Shown here: positions 16,881 through 24,323 of the stretch, in pieces
Position numbering within the stretch: the first letter of the stretch is position 1
How the letters are laid out: each line of letters starts with the position of its first letter
NCBI GenBank assembly: GCA_022778905.1
Contig: JALFRV010000230.1
Span: forward strand, 1-34,161
Origin: Prevotella sp.
GTDB taxonomy: Bacteria > Bacteroidota > Bacteroidia > Bacteroidales > Bacteroidaceae
Length of the DNA: 34,161 nt
Reading direction: 5' to 3'
The notes under the pieces: generated by a model
The model's input: the letters and a program-made list of their open reading frames with translations, nothing else
The model's database searches: none
Told to the model about the DNA's origin: nothing
Position numbers and translations under genes: made by a program

Positions 16881-16992
16881 GAACTTTTCGGACAAACCGG
16901 CGCAATATGATTGAATAATTATTCCATTCTTTCAGCGCGCGAAAAAAGAGCGGGGTGGACAATCGGCCATTCCGCTCTTTTTAACGCGGCAG
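16881..16992 (+). repeat. 112-bp direct repeat, left copy
   Basis: It is identical, base for base, to 17893-18004. It begins 21 bp after the S46 peptidase stop codon with GAACTTTTCGGACAAACCGG and ends with TTTTTAACGCGGCAG, covering the peptidase terminator. The repeats bound a 900-bp AT-rich segment. Confidence 0.95.
16943..16982 (+). terminator. Terminator of the S46 peptidase transcript
   Basis: AAAAAGAGCGG (16943-16953) pairs with CCGCTCTTTTT (16972-16982), extended by an inner GGTGG/CCATT pairing. It has A-rich and T-rich arms, so it may work in both directions. It lies within the left 112-bp repeat. Confidence 0.85.
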
Positions 16993-17097
16993 TCTCTTTA
17001 CCATAAACTATAAAGGTACATCAACAAACTTAATGATGGTGTCCTTTAATTTCTTCATTGACATTCTAAATGCCTATAGTTTATCGTTAAAACTGCC
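16988..17097. repeat. Imperfect inverted repeat at the left edge of the AT-rich cassette
   Basis: GGCAGT ... ATAAACTATA on the left (16988-17012) is mirrored by TATAGTTTAT ... ACTGCC on the right (17075-17097), with arms of 25 and 23 nt around about 62 nt. The 110-bp unit resembles a miniature inverted-repeat element or a large regulatory hairpin. No gene is seen inside and no clear target duplication of its own was found. Confidence 0.55.
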
Positions 17098-17285
17098 TTT
17101 TGTGTTGAAATTTAGAAAAAATATAGATATATATAACCACATTGAAAAACATTTCTTATATTAGCGACATATTTCTAATAGTTCTAACATATTCATTAAC
17201 CCTTTAAATATATACCATTATGACAATAGCATTTTTTAAGTTTCCGTTTCATTAGTCTTCAAAACAAGACGCAATATATCAGAAA

Positions 17286-17575
17286 ATGAGATCATCTCTA
17301 ACAAAGATCTATTCTTCAAAGAAAAAAGCATTATCCTTCTTGCGTTACCTGTAATTAATTGTAATTATAAATATCCAGCTTCAACACGATCCAATGAAGA
17401 TTGTCTTTCACGATATAAGTCGAGCAGAAGGCGATGTGGAACTGTTTGCGTAGCCTCATGTGCACTTTCATTCACTAGTGGCCCTGTCATTGCCACAGCC
17501 GGTATTGCACTTGCTACCTACGAATTAGATAATTGCTTAAACGACGCATTACAACACTACAAAGAATGTCAATAA
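17286..17575 (+). pseudogene. Cys-rich small protein reading frame without a normal start
   Basis: The frame ending at TAA 17573-17575 is open back to 17240 but has no ATG, GTG, TTG or CTG. It encodes ...SIILLALPVINC near its start and DCLSRYKSSRRRC ... DNCLNDALQHYKECQ near its end. There are two CX10C motifs around a hydrophobic stretch (GTVCVASCALSFTSGPVIA). An ATG at 17286 in another frame gives MRSSLTKIYSSKKK before a run of six A's; one indel there would join it to SIILLALPVIN, giving a plausible signal or anchor followed by the Cys-rich part (about 96 residues). The stop lies 9 nt before the next gene, which supports it being or having been translated. It resembles small bacteriocin-type or toxin peptides only in general character. 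It may be frameshifted, use a rare start, or be phase-variable. Confidence 0.5.
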
Positions 17576-17584
17576 ACAAGAATT

Positions 17585-17836
17585 ATGAACAGAAAAGAAT
17601 CCATTCCTATCAACAGTTACATCCTCCTGTTTCTCGTCATCACCTTGTTGCAGATAACAAAGGTCATTGAACGAACAGTATATTACAGGCTCTTGGCCAT
17701 TCTTGCAATTCCGTCCATCATCTATTTCACATACGCTGCATGGAAATGGTATAAGAAGACGCACAAAGTGAACTGGAGATTTGCTGTATTAATCATTGCG
17801 AATGCTGTTCTGATTGCAATGCCTTTCATACCCTGA
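17585..17836 (+). CDS. Small membrane protein, possible immunity protein
   Basis: This is an 83-residue basic, hydrophobic protein. Three membrane segments are visible: about 11-27 (NSYILLFLVITLLQ), 33-52 (YYRLLAILAIPSIIYFTYAA) and 65-82 (FAVLIIANAVLIAMPFI), separated by charged loops (KVIERT, KWYKKTHKVNWR). I do not recognise a family. Size, topology and position 9 nt behind a Cys-rich small reading frame fit an immunity protein or membrane partner, but this is inference. The gene is AT-rich with many ATT/ATA-type codons compared with its neighbours, suggesting recent acquisition. It lies inside the repeat-bounded cassette. Confidence 0.7.
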   Translation: MNRKESIPINSYILLFLVITLLQITKVIERTVYYRLLAILAIPSIIYFTYAAWKWYKKTHKVNWRFAVLIIANAVLIAMPFIP

Positions 17837-17892
17837 GCAATAGCAGGCGCAAACCATTTGCAACAGGAATCATGAAAGAGAAATCAAAAGAG

Positions 17893-18004
17893 GAACTTTT
17901 CGGACAAACCGGCGCAATATGATTGAATAATTATTCCATTCTTTCAGCGCGCGAAAAAAGAGCGGGGTGGACAATCGGCCATTCCGCTCTTTTTAACGCG
18001 GCAG
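17893..18004 (+). repeat. 112-bp direct repeat, right copy
   Basis: This is a perfect copy of 16881-16992. A 16-codon ORF from 17872 (MKEKSKEELFGQTGAI) runs into its left edge and stops inside; only its last part is encoded by the repeat. Whether this is a remnant gene end is unknown. Confidence 0.95.
17955..17994 (+). terminator. Second copy of the terminator
   Basis: The same stem, AAAAAGAGCGG with CCGCTCTTTTT, lies within the right 112-bp repeat. It would end transcripts leaving the cassette and insulate the downstream GH2-type gene. Confidence 0.8.
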
Positions 18005-18105
18005 ATCGCTCCAAAATCAGCCAAAGTAATAAATTCTGACAAGAAAGCATCCGTACGAAGCATCCTTCAACTGCATTTTCCGACCCGAGAGGATATCTCT
18101 TGAGG

Positions 18106-18172
18106 ATCCGGAGCATATATTCGGACGCCCCGGAGTAATCATTTGGAGCGGCAAGAGCATGTTTGCGCAGCA
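18106..18172. repeat. Degraded family A repeat, copy 4
   Basis: CCGGAGTAATCATTTGGAGC and the following GGCAAGAGCATGTTTG resemble the family A stretch CCGGAGCTATCATTTGGGCG and GGCCAAAAGCATAGCTTTG at 29775-29815. The surrounding 18005-18377 otherwise shows no gene; the ORF-track extension of the GH2-type gene through it is not supported. Confidence 0.5.
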
Positions 18173-18377
18173 TCCGCCTGCCCCTTTTCGTATAAACATT
18201 CACAATCGGCGGAAAACGGGGAAGAATGCTGTTCTGAAACAAAAGGACAAAATTCGGAAATCCGGCAGGGCCCTTTCCGGACGGAAGCCGTCAGCATCGA
18301 AGCTCGTATCAAGTGGCTCCGCAGGCGACAGCACGGCATTTTATTTGCCCCGCCTCACCACTTCACCCCCCATTTAT

Positions 18378-18408
18378 TTTGCAAATTCGCACTTTTCGTT
18401 TATCTTTG
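18378..18408 (+). promoter_or_regulatory. Promoter of the GH2-type gene
   Basis: TTTG (18378-18381), a 19-nt spacer and TATCTTTG (18401-18408) match the Bacteroidetes consensus at both boxes. The start codon is at 18437, leaving a leader of about 20-25 nt. This also shows that the ORF-track start at 18143 is too early. Confidence 0.85.
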
Positions 18409-18436
18409 CAATCGTCAACAAACTCACTTAAAAACC

Positions 18437-21316
18437 ATGAAACGAATAAGCTACTTGATGCTTGCAGCATTGTTTTGTCTCGCTGTCAACGCAAAGAACA
18501 AGCCCTACCGACTGCGGATGGACCTCGCAGGGACATGGCAATTCGCCCTCGACCGTGACTCCTCGCTGACCGCTACGACGCCGATGACGGACACGGTGAC
18601 GCTGCCCGGAACGACGGACACGAACCGCAAGGGCGACCCGTGCACCAACCGATCGGAGACGACGCATCTCTCCCGGCTCTACACCTACGTGGGAAAGGCA
18701 TGGTACGCCCACGACGTGGAGATCCCGAAGACATGGCGAAAGAAACAGATCCGCCTCCACTTGGAGCGCACGAAGCCGTCGGTGGTCTACGTGGACGGCA
18801 AACGCATCGGCGCCTCAAACGACATCACCACCCCACAGGTGTTTGACCTGACCTCCGCACTGACGCCGGGACGCCACCGCATAGCCATCCGCATTGACAA
18901 CGGAAGCGGCATACCACAGCAGATCTATGCCAACTCCCACGCCTACACGGAGGACACGCAGACCAACTGGAACGGTATCATCGGGCAGCTCTATTTAGAG
19001 GCTGTCAATCCCGTACACCTCACCAGCCTGACGCTCACACCGTCTGCGGCCCGCCGGGAAGTCCAAGTGGCCGTCGGATACGTGGGCGCCACAGCCCCAA
19101 AGGCTTTGCTCCGCCTGCGCGTGACCGATCTCAAGACCGGACAGGAGATCCGCAATCAGGTGGCCCGCATCATCGACAAACGCGATGAAATGGGCGAAAA
19201 ACGCATCGATGCCGTCATCTCCTTGGGCAATGAGGCACGCCTCTGGAGCGAGTTCCATCCGGATCTATACCGGCTGCAGGCCGAAATCGAAGGACAGGAC
19301 ACACTCGCGCAGGACTTCGGCCTGATCGACTTCGAAGCCCGGGGCACGCAGTTCTTCGTCAACGGACACCTCACTTTCCTGCGCGGCAAGCATGATGCCT
19401 GCGTCTTTCCGCAGACGGCTCATGTGCCGATGGACGTGGAGTCGTGGCTCCGTTATTTAGGAACGTGCAAGGCATACGGCCTCAACCACGTGCGGTTCCA
19501 CAGCTGGTGCCCGCCCGAAGCAGCCTTCCATGCCGCCGACCGCTTGGGGATCTACCTCCAACCCGAACTGCCTTTCTGGGGCAAGTTTGACAACAACGAC
19601 CGCCGGCTGATGGATTTCCTCCACAAGGAGGGACTGCACCTGCTGCGCGCCTACGCCAATCACCCCTCGTTCGTGATGATGGCGCTGGGCAATGAGCTGA
19701 GCGGAAGCGTCGACGCGATGGCCGCATTCGTGAAGGACTTCCGTGCTGCCGACAGCCGGCCGCTATACACCTTCGGATCCAACTATTATCTCGGCTATCA
19801 GGGATGGAAGCCTGGGATGGACTATTTCACCACCTGCCGCGTCGGCGGAGAGAAGTACGGCGAATACCATACGCATACGCGCGGCTCCTTCTCCTTTGCG
19901 GATGTGGCCGACGGAGGCTATCTCAATCATCTCTATCCCAACACGGTGCAGGACTTTGAGCAGGCCATCGCGAACTGCCCCGTGCCCGTCATCAGCCACG
20001 AGACGGCACAGTTCCAGACCTATCCCGACTTCAACGCCGAAATCCCGCAATACAAGGGCGTGCTCCGTCCCTACAACATGGAGATCTTCCGGCAGCGTCT
20101 GGCCGACGCCGGAATGGGCGACCAGATGCGCGACTTCCACATGGCCAGCGGCCGATGGAGCGCTGCGCTCTACAAGGCTGACATCGAGATGGACCTCCGC
20201 ACGCAGGGGTTCGGCGGCTTCCAGCTGCTCGATCTGCAGGACTATCCGGGCCAGGGCAGCGCCTATGTGGGCATCCTGGACGCCAACATGCAGACCAAAG
20301 GGATCATCACTGACAAGGAGTGGCTGTCGTTCTGCGCCCCGGTCGTGCCGCTGCTGCGCACGGATCGGTTCTGCTACCGGAACGACGAGACCTTCCGCGG
20401 ACGCGTTCAGATAGCCGCCTACACCGAGGAACCGCTCCGCGAGACAACCCTCCAGTGGACGCTGAGCAGGCTTCCGGCCAACGGAGAGCATCACGCGCAA
20501 CCCCTGACCGTCAGAAGCGGACAGCTCGCAGTGCCCAATGCGACCACCGGCCTGCTCACAGTGGGCGACCTGCGGATTCCGCTCAGCGAGGTCATGCCGG
20601 CCGGACAGCCTGCCGGAACCTATCGGCTGACGCTCACGGTGGGATCCCACAAGAACGGCTATGACCTCTGGATCTATCCGCAGACGACAGCTCCAAAACC
20701 GTCAAAAGGTCTGATCGTCACCGCGAAACTGACCGATGAAATCGGAAAAAAACTGCAATCGGGCGCCCGCGTGCTGCTCATGCCCGACTCGGCCGAATAC
20801 GCCGGAAACACCGTAGGCGGACTCTTCACCACCGACTATTGGAACTGGCGTATGTTCAAGACCATCTCCGAGCGGAACAACAAACCCGTCTCGCCAGGCA
20901 CATTGGGCATTCTGACGCGCCCGGAGCACCCGCTCTTCAACGCCTTCCCGACCGAAAGCCACACCAACTGGCAATGGTTCCCGATCGTGAAAGCCTCCCG
21001 GCCGATGATCCTTGACCGCCTCCCGGCCGGCTACAGACCGATCGTACAGGTCATTGACAACATCGAACGCAACCACCGGCTGGGCCTGGTCTTCGAACTG
21101 AAGGTCGGCGCGGGCCGGCTGCTCGTGTGCATGAGCGACCTCAGACAGCAGGAGCGCTATCCGGAGTCGCAGGCACTCTACCGCAGCATTCTCAGCTATA
21201 TGGACTCCTCCGACTTCAACCCGCAGACGGCCCTCACACTTGAACAGCTGCGGGAGGCTTTCGCTGACGCGACAGAAACAACGAAGATCAAGCGATTGGA
21301 CAATATTTCCTATTGA
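18437..21316 (+). CDS. Secreted GH2-family glycoside hydrolase
   Basis: This is a 959-residue protein. I start it at 18437 because it follows a good promoter and begins with a signal peptide (MKRISYLMLAALFCLAVNAK). An N-terminal sugar-binding jelly roll (LAGTWQFALDRDSS, VVYVDGKRIGASND) is followed by an immunoglobulin-like domain and a TIM barrel from about residue 315 (HLTFLRGKHDACVFPQ). Catalytic residues fit GH2: acid/base Glu420 in LGNELSGS and nucleophile Glu522 in ISHETAQFQTYPDF. The C-terminal 250 residues form further beta domains. GH2 covers beta-galactosidase, beta-mannosidase, beta-glucuronidase and others; I cannot pick one from the sequence. It is monocistronic, with its own promoter and terminator. 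A link to the pectin operon upstream is possible but not shown. Confidence 0.88.
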   Translation: MKRISYLMLAALFCLAVNAKNKPYRLRMDLAGTWQFALDRDSSLTATTPMTDTVTLPGTTDTNRKGDPCTNRSETTHLSRLYTYVGKAWYAHDVEIPKTWRKKQIRLHLERTKPSVVYVDGKRIGASNDITTPQVFDLTSALTPGRHRIAIRIDNGSGIPQQIYANSHAYTEDTQTNWNGIIGQLYLEAVNPVHLTSLTLTPSAARREVQVAVGYVGATAPKALLRLRVTDLKTGQEIRNQVARIIDKRDEMGEKRIDAVISLGNEARLWSEFHPDLYRLQAEIEGQDTLAQDFGLIDFEARGTQFFVNGHLTFLRGKHDACVFPQTAHVPMDVESWLRYLGTCKAYGLNHVRFHSWCPPEAAFHAADRLGIYLQPELPFWGKFDNNDRRLMDFLHKEGLHLLRAYANHPSFVMMALGNELSGSVDAMAAFVKDFRAADSRPLYTFGSNYYLGYQGWKPGMDYFTTCRVGGEKYGEYHTHTRGSFSFADVADGGYLNHLYPNTVQDFEQAIANCPVPVISHETAQFQTYPDFNAEIPQYKGVLRPYNMEIFRQRLADAGMGDQMRDFHMASGRWSAALYKADIEMDLRTQGFGGFQLLDLQDYPGQGSAYVGILDANMQTKGIITDKEWLSFCAPVVPLLRTDRFCYRNDETFRGRVQIAAYTEEPLRETTLQWTLSRLPANGEHHAQPLTVRSGQLAVPNATTGLLTVGDLRIPLSEVMPAGQPAGTYRLTLTVGSHKNGYDLWIYPQTTAPKPSKGLIVTAKLTDEIGKKLQSGARVLLMPDSAEYAGNTVGGLFTTDYWNWRMFKTISERNNKPVSPGTLGILTRPEHPLFNAFPTESHTNWQWFPIVKASRPMILDRLPAGYRPIVQVIDNIERNHRLGLVFELKVGAGRLLVCMSDLRQQERYPESQALYRSILSYMDSSDFNPQTALTLEQLREAFADATETTKIKRLDNISY

Positions 21317-21337
21317 CGGGACCCGCCATCCCGCTTG

Positions 21338-21388
21338 CCCGATGAAATCGCCCGATGTGTAAAAACGGACGGTTTCATCGGGATTTTT
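21338..21388 (+). terminator. Terminator after the GH2-type gene
   Basis: CCCGATGAAATCG (21338-21350) pairs with CGGTTTCATCGGG (21370-21382) with one mismatch, followed by ATTTTTG. It lies 22 bp after the stop codon. Confidence 0.8.
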
Positions 21389-21491
21389 GTTCCCATTCGG
21401 TCGTTCAGAAGACCACTATGGGCCGCGCGGAACAGTAAAGCTGCAAGGACAGAATCAGGCCGTCTGCCGACCGGACCCATGCGGACGGCCG

Positions 21492-21604
21492 GACAACCGA
21501 AAGCTATCCTTTCGGCAGACAAAAGCTATCCTCCGGGCACATGAAAACACCCCCTCGCGCATATGATAGCTCCGGGTCGTCCAAAGCATAGCTCTGCGCA
21601 GGGC
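21492..21604 (-). repeat. Dispersed palindromic repeat, family A, copy 2 (reverse)
   Basis: On the minus strand it reads GCGCAGAGCTATGCTTTGGA and then CCCGGAGCTATCATATG, matching copies 1 and 3 in the same order. Additional AAAGCTATCC units lie to its left. With the two terminators it fills the 408-bp gap between the convergent GH2-type and helicase genes; no gene is seen there. Confidence 0.75.
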
Positions 21605-21631
21605 ATACGACAGGTATCGTTTGGACGGAGG

Positions 21632-21675
21632 AAAAAAGAAGGGGTCAGAGAAGATTTCTCATCTTCCCTGACCCC
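21632..21675 (-). terminator. Terminator of the DEAD-box helicase gene
   Basis: On the minus strand GGGGTCAG pairs with CTGACCCC (plus-strand 21668-21675 and 21641-21648), extended by GAAGAT/ATCTTC, and followed by a T-rich run (21640-21632). Confidence 0.85.
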
Positions 21676-21724
21676 GTTGCGATGGCGGATGGATGCCGTG
21701 TCTGCGATGCGGCCGTCCGCCCGA

Positions 21725-23587
21725 TTATTTCTTGCGGGGACGCCGCCGCGCCCAGCCTTCTTCGCTGAAATCCGGTTCCTCCCCTTTCAGTTTGAACGCC
21801 TTGCCGTTCATCAGTTCGCGCCAGTCCTCATGCTGTCTGGTTTGCTGTTCACGCGGTGCGCGGCCCCGGCTGTTGCCGTGCCGGCCGGCCGAGTCGCCTC
21901 TCTGGTCGCGCTGGCGTCCGCGGTCGGACCGTCCGTGTCCGCCCTCTTCGGCATCGTTGCAGCGCACCTCGCGTCCCTTGTAGGTCTGTCCGTTCAGGGC
22001 ATTCATCACCTTTCGGGCATCGCCTTCAGGCACTTCGATGTAGGAGAACTTGCTCAGCAGGTCGATATGTCCCACTTCCTGACGCCCGTGGACGTGCCGG
22101 TTGAGAAACTGCATGATCTCTCCAGGATAGAAACCGTCGGCCTTTCCGAGGTTGACAAACAGCCGGCGGAAGCCCGATTCGGCCTCATGCTTGCGCCGCC
22201 CGTTAGATACGCGGCCCCGGCCCGACTCGTTTGCATCCCGCGCGCCGCGCTTGGCAGTCGTCGGTTTCTCCAATGCGGGAGCGTTCTTGTAATAATCCAA
22301 GAAGCGTCCGAAGGTCACGGTGACCATCTTCTTGATGATATCTTCCTTGTCAATGTATTCAAACTGACGGTTGATGTCATTCATATAGGTGGCGATCTGC
22401 TCCTCATCGACGTCCGTTTTCAGAATGTCATCCATCACCTTAAACAGCTGCTTCTTGCAGATCTCCTCCGGTTTGGGCAGCTCACCGTCGACGAATGGTT
22501 TGCCGATCTCTTTCTCAATGGCCCTCACTTTGGACTTTTCGCGCGTGTGGATGATGGATATCGAGGTGCCTTTCTTGCCTGCACGGCCTGTCCGGCCGCT
22601 GCGATGGGTGTAGTTTTCGATATCATCGGGCAGTCCGTAGTTGATGACATGCGTCAGGTCATCAACGTCCAAGCCGCGCGCCGCCACGTCTGTGGCGACA
22701 AGAAGCTGTACGGTATGCTGGCGGAACTTCTGCATGGTGAGGTCACGCTGCTGCTGACTGAGATCGCCGTGCAGTGCTTCCGCGTTGTACCCATCCTTGA
22801 TCAGCTTGTCCGCAATGTCCTGTGTCTCGATCTTGGTGCGGCAGAAGATGATCGCGAAAATGCGCGGATGGAAGTCGACAATACGCTTCAGCGCCAAGTA
22901 TTTGTCCTTGGAGTGAACCATATAATAGATGTGATTCACGTTCTCAGCACCCTCATTGCGGCTCCCGACCACGATTTCCTTGTAGTCGTGAAGATAATTT
23001 CTGGCAATGCGCTCCACCTCTTTGCTCATCGTGGCGGAGAACAACAGCGTGTTCCGATCAGTGGGGACGCCCTCGAAAATGGCGTTGATGCTCTCCGAGA
23101 AGCCCATGTTGAGCATCTCGTCCGCCTCATCCAGGACGACGTTATGCACCTTGTCCAACTGCGCCACGCCACGGTTCATCAGGTCAAGCAACCGTCCCGG
23201 GGTGGCGACGATGATCTGTACGCCGTGCCTAAGCGTGCGGATCTGCGCCCCGATGTCCGTTCCGCCATAGACGGAAACGATGTGCAGACCGTCGATATAC
23301 TTCGCGAAGCTGTTCAAGTCGTCCGCGATCTGCAGGCAAAGTTCACGTGTCGGGCTCAGAACCAGTGCCTGCGTAGCCTTGTCAGCAGGATTGACCTTCT
23401 GCAGGAGCGGGATTCCGAAGGCGGCCGTCTTGCCGGTTCCCGTCTGCGCCAATGCGATGACGTCGTTGCCTTCACCAAGTAAATAAGGGATAACTTCTTC
23501 CTGTACGGGCATCGGATGTGCGAAGCCCAGATCCTCAATGGCCTTTCTGATCTGATCAGAAACGCCCAATTCTTCGAATGTTTTCAA
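21725..23587 (-). CDS. DEAD-box ATP-dependent RNA helicase with DbpA-like RNA-binding domain
   Basis: This is a 620-residue protein if started at TTG 23587, which gives the family start (M)KTFEELGVSDQIRKAIEDLGF; the ORF-track start 45 codons earlier adds unrelated sequence. Helicase motifs are complete: Q motif (FAHPMPVQ), AQTGTGKT (47-54), DEAD (153-156), SAT (184-186) and HRSGRTGRAG. A DbpA-type RNA-binding fold follows (IDLLSKFSYIEVPEGDARKV) and a disordered Arg/Gly-rich tail (SDRGRQRDQRGDSAG). It should unwind or remodel structured RNA in ribosome assembly, mRNA turnover or cold adaptation. The leader is about 115 nt and includes a 10-codon ORF whose stop overlaps the TTG start, suggesting translational control. 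Confidence 0.92.
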   Translation of the reverse strand: MKTFEELGVSDQIRKAIEDLGFAHPMPVQEEVIPYLLGEGNDVIALAQTGTGKTAAFGIPLLQKVNPADKATQALVLSPTRELCLQIADDLNSFAKYIDGLHIVSVYGGTDIGAQIRTLRHGVQIIVATPGRLLDLMNRGVAQLDKVHNVVLDEADEMLNMGFSESINAIFEGVPTDRNTLLFSATMSKEVERIARNYLHDYKEIVVGSRNEGAENVNHIYYMVHSKDKYLALKRIVDFHPRIFAIIFCRTKIETQDIADKLIKDGYNAEALHGDLSQQQRDLTMQKFRQHTVQLLVATDVAARGLDVDDLTHVINYGLPDDIENYTHRSGRTGRAGKKGTSISIIHTREKSKVRAIEKEIGKPFVDGELPKPEEICKKQLFKVMDDILKTDVDEEQIATYMNDINRQFEYIDKEDIIKKMVTVTFGRFLDYYKNAPALEKPTTAKRGARDANESGRGRVSNGRRKHEAESGFRRLFVNLGKADGFYPGEIMQFLNRHVHGRQEVGHIDLLSKFSYIEVPEGDARKVMNALNGQTYKGREVRCNDAEEGGHGRSDRGRQRDQRGDSAGRHGNSRGRAPREQQTRQHEDWRELMNGKAFKLKGEEPDFSEEGWARRRPRKK

Positions 23588-23616
23588 ATTCTTGTTGTTA
23601 AAAAAATACCTGACAT
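23584..23616 (-). CDS. Upstream micro-ORF overlapping the helicase start
   Basis: ATG at 23616 opens MSGIFLTTRI and stops at TGA 23586-23584. The helicase start TTG (23587-23585) overlaps this stop as TTGA. A ribosome ending on the micro-ORF could reinitiate at the weak TTG. No independent sign of translation is available, so this is a candidate regulatory leader ORF. Confidence 0.4.
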   Translation of the reverse strand: MSGIFLTTRI

Positions 23617-23710
23617 AAAAGGGAAATGCCACCAACAAGAACCCACAAGACACGCGATCACTCCCATATAGAGGAGGAACTGATTGGGTGGCTGACCCTT
23701 TTTCCGGATG

Positions 23711-23718
23711 CAAAGGTA
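23711..23718 (-). promoter_or_regulatory. Probable -7 box of the helicase promoter
   Basis: The minus-strand sequence TACCTTTG matches TAnnTTTG. No good TTTG lies 19-23 nt upstream, so the -33 element is weak. Transcription from here would give a leader of about 115 nt before the TTG start. Confidence 0.5.
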
Positions 23719-23758
23719 CCACTATTCGGTGACAAAAAATGCTTTTCGCCGCATTATT

Positions 23759-23790
23759 ATTGTTTTTTCACACAAAAAGAAGTATATTTG
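23759..23790 (+). promoter_or_regulatory. Promoter of the LOG-family gene, abutting the start codon
   Basis: TATATTTG (23783-23790) is a consensus -7 box; ATTG at 23759-23762 is a near -33 element with a 20-nt spacer. The ATG at 23796 is only 5 nt after the box. Confidence 0.65.
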
Positions 23791-23795
23791 CCCGT

Positions 23796-24323
23796 ATGAA
23801 AATCGGTATTTTTTGTTCTGCGAACGAGCAGATCGATCCCGACTTCTTCCGCATGACGGAAGAACTCGGACAGTGGATGGGCCGCAATGGGCATACCGTC
23901 GTCTTCGGCGGATGCAACTTGGGGCTGATGGAGTGCGTAGCCAAGGCCGCCCGTGAAGCTGGCGGAAGGACCATCGGCGTGATCCCCTCAAAGGTGGAGA
24001 AGGATGGACACGTCTCCGAATACGTTGACGTCAGCATCGCCTGCGACAATCTCAGCGACCGCAAGGATCTGCTGCTGGCCCACAGTGATGTGTGCATCGC
24101 CTTGCCCGGAGGCATCGGCACGCTTGACGAAGTGTTCACCGTGGCAGCCGCAAACAGTATCGGCTATCACGCCAAACGCGTCATTCTGTACGACATGAAG
24201 GGATTCTGGAAGCCGCTGACGACACTTTTGGACACGCTGAAGCAACAGGGATTCATCCGTGGAGACTACCAACGGCAGATCCTGACGGCCCATGACCTGC
24301 CCGGACTGATCAGCCTGCTGTAG
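23796..24323 (+). CDS. LOG-family Rossmann-fold protein (TIGR00730 type)
   Basis: This is a 175-residue cytosolic protein. I start it at MKIGIFCSAN (23796) rather than the ORF-track Met at 23739, since the promoter box lies between them and the family begins with a short beta strand here. The nucleotide-binding signature is seen as FGGCNLGLME (38-46) and PGGIGTLDE (104-112), the lysine-decarboxylase-like motif of LOG proteins. LOG enzymes hydrolyse nucleoside 5'-monophosphates, releasing ribose 5-phosphate and a base (cytokinin-activating in plants); the bacterial role is usually nucleotide salvage or unknown. Its 3' end overlaps the convergent symporter gene by 14 bp. Confidence 0.88.
   Translation: MKIGIFCSANEQIDPDFFRMTEELGQWMGRNGHTVVFGGCNLGLMECVAKAAREAGGRTIGVIPSKVEKDGHVSEYVDVSIACDNLSDRKDLLLAHSDVCIALPGGIGTLDEVFTVAAANSIGYHAKRVILYDMKGFWKPLTTLLDTLKQQGFIRGDYQRQILTAHDLPGLISLL

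Larger units (their letters stand above)
16993..17892. mobile_element. AT-rich cassette bounded by 112-bp direct repeats
   Basis: These 900 bp are clearly more AT-rich than the flanking genes, especially 17030-17350. They carry an inverted repeat, a Cys-rich small reading frame and an 83-aa membrane protein gene. No transposase or integrase is present, so if mobile it depends on outside functions or on homologous recombination between the 112-bp repeats. From 17098 to 17285 I see no gene apart from a possible 11-codon peptide starting at 17220. Confidence 0.7.

Noticed and set aside
17322-17328. AAAAAAG as a programmed -1 frameshift site
   Set aside because: The heptamer is present, but in the ATG 17286 frame it is not in the X XXY YYZ phase, so tandem tRNA slippage would mispair at the P site.
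18143-18436. N-terminal extension of the GH2-type gene
   Set aside because: It lies upstream of a consensus promoter, crosses a degraded repeat and precedes a clear signal peptide start.
21563-23482. 639-aa ORF on the plus strand
   Set aside because: It is the antisense shadow of the DEAD-box helicase, which has all helicase motifs; the plus-strand frame has no recognisable domain.
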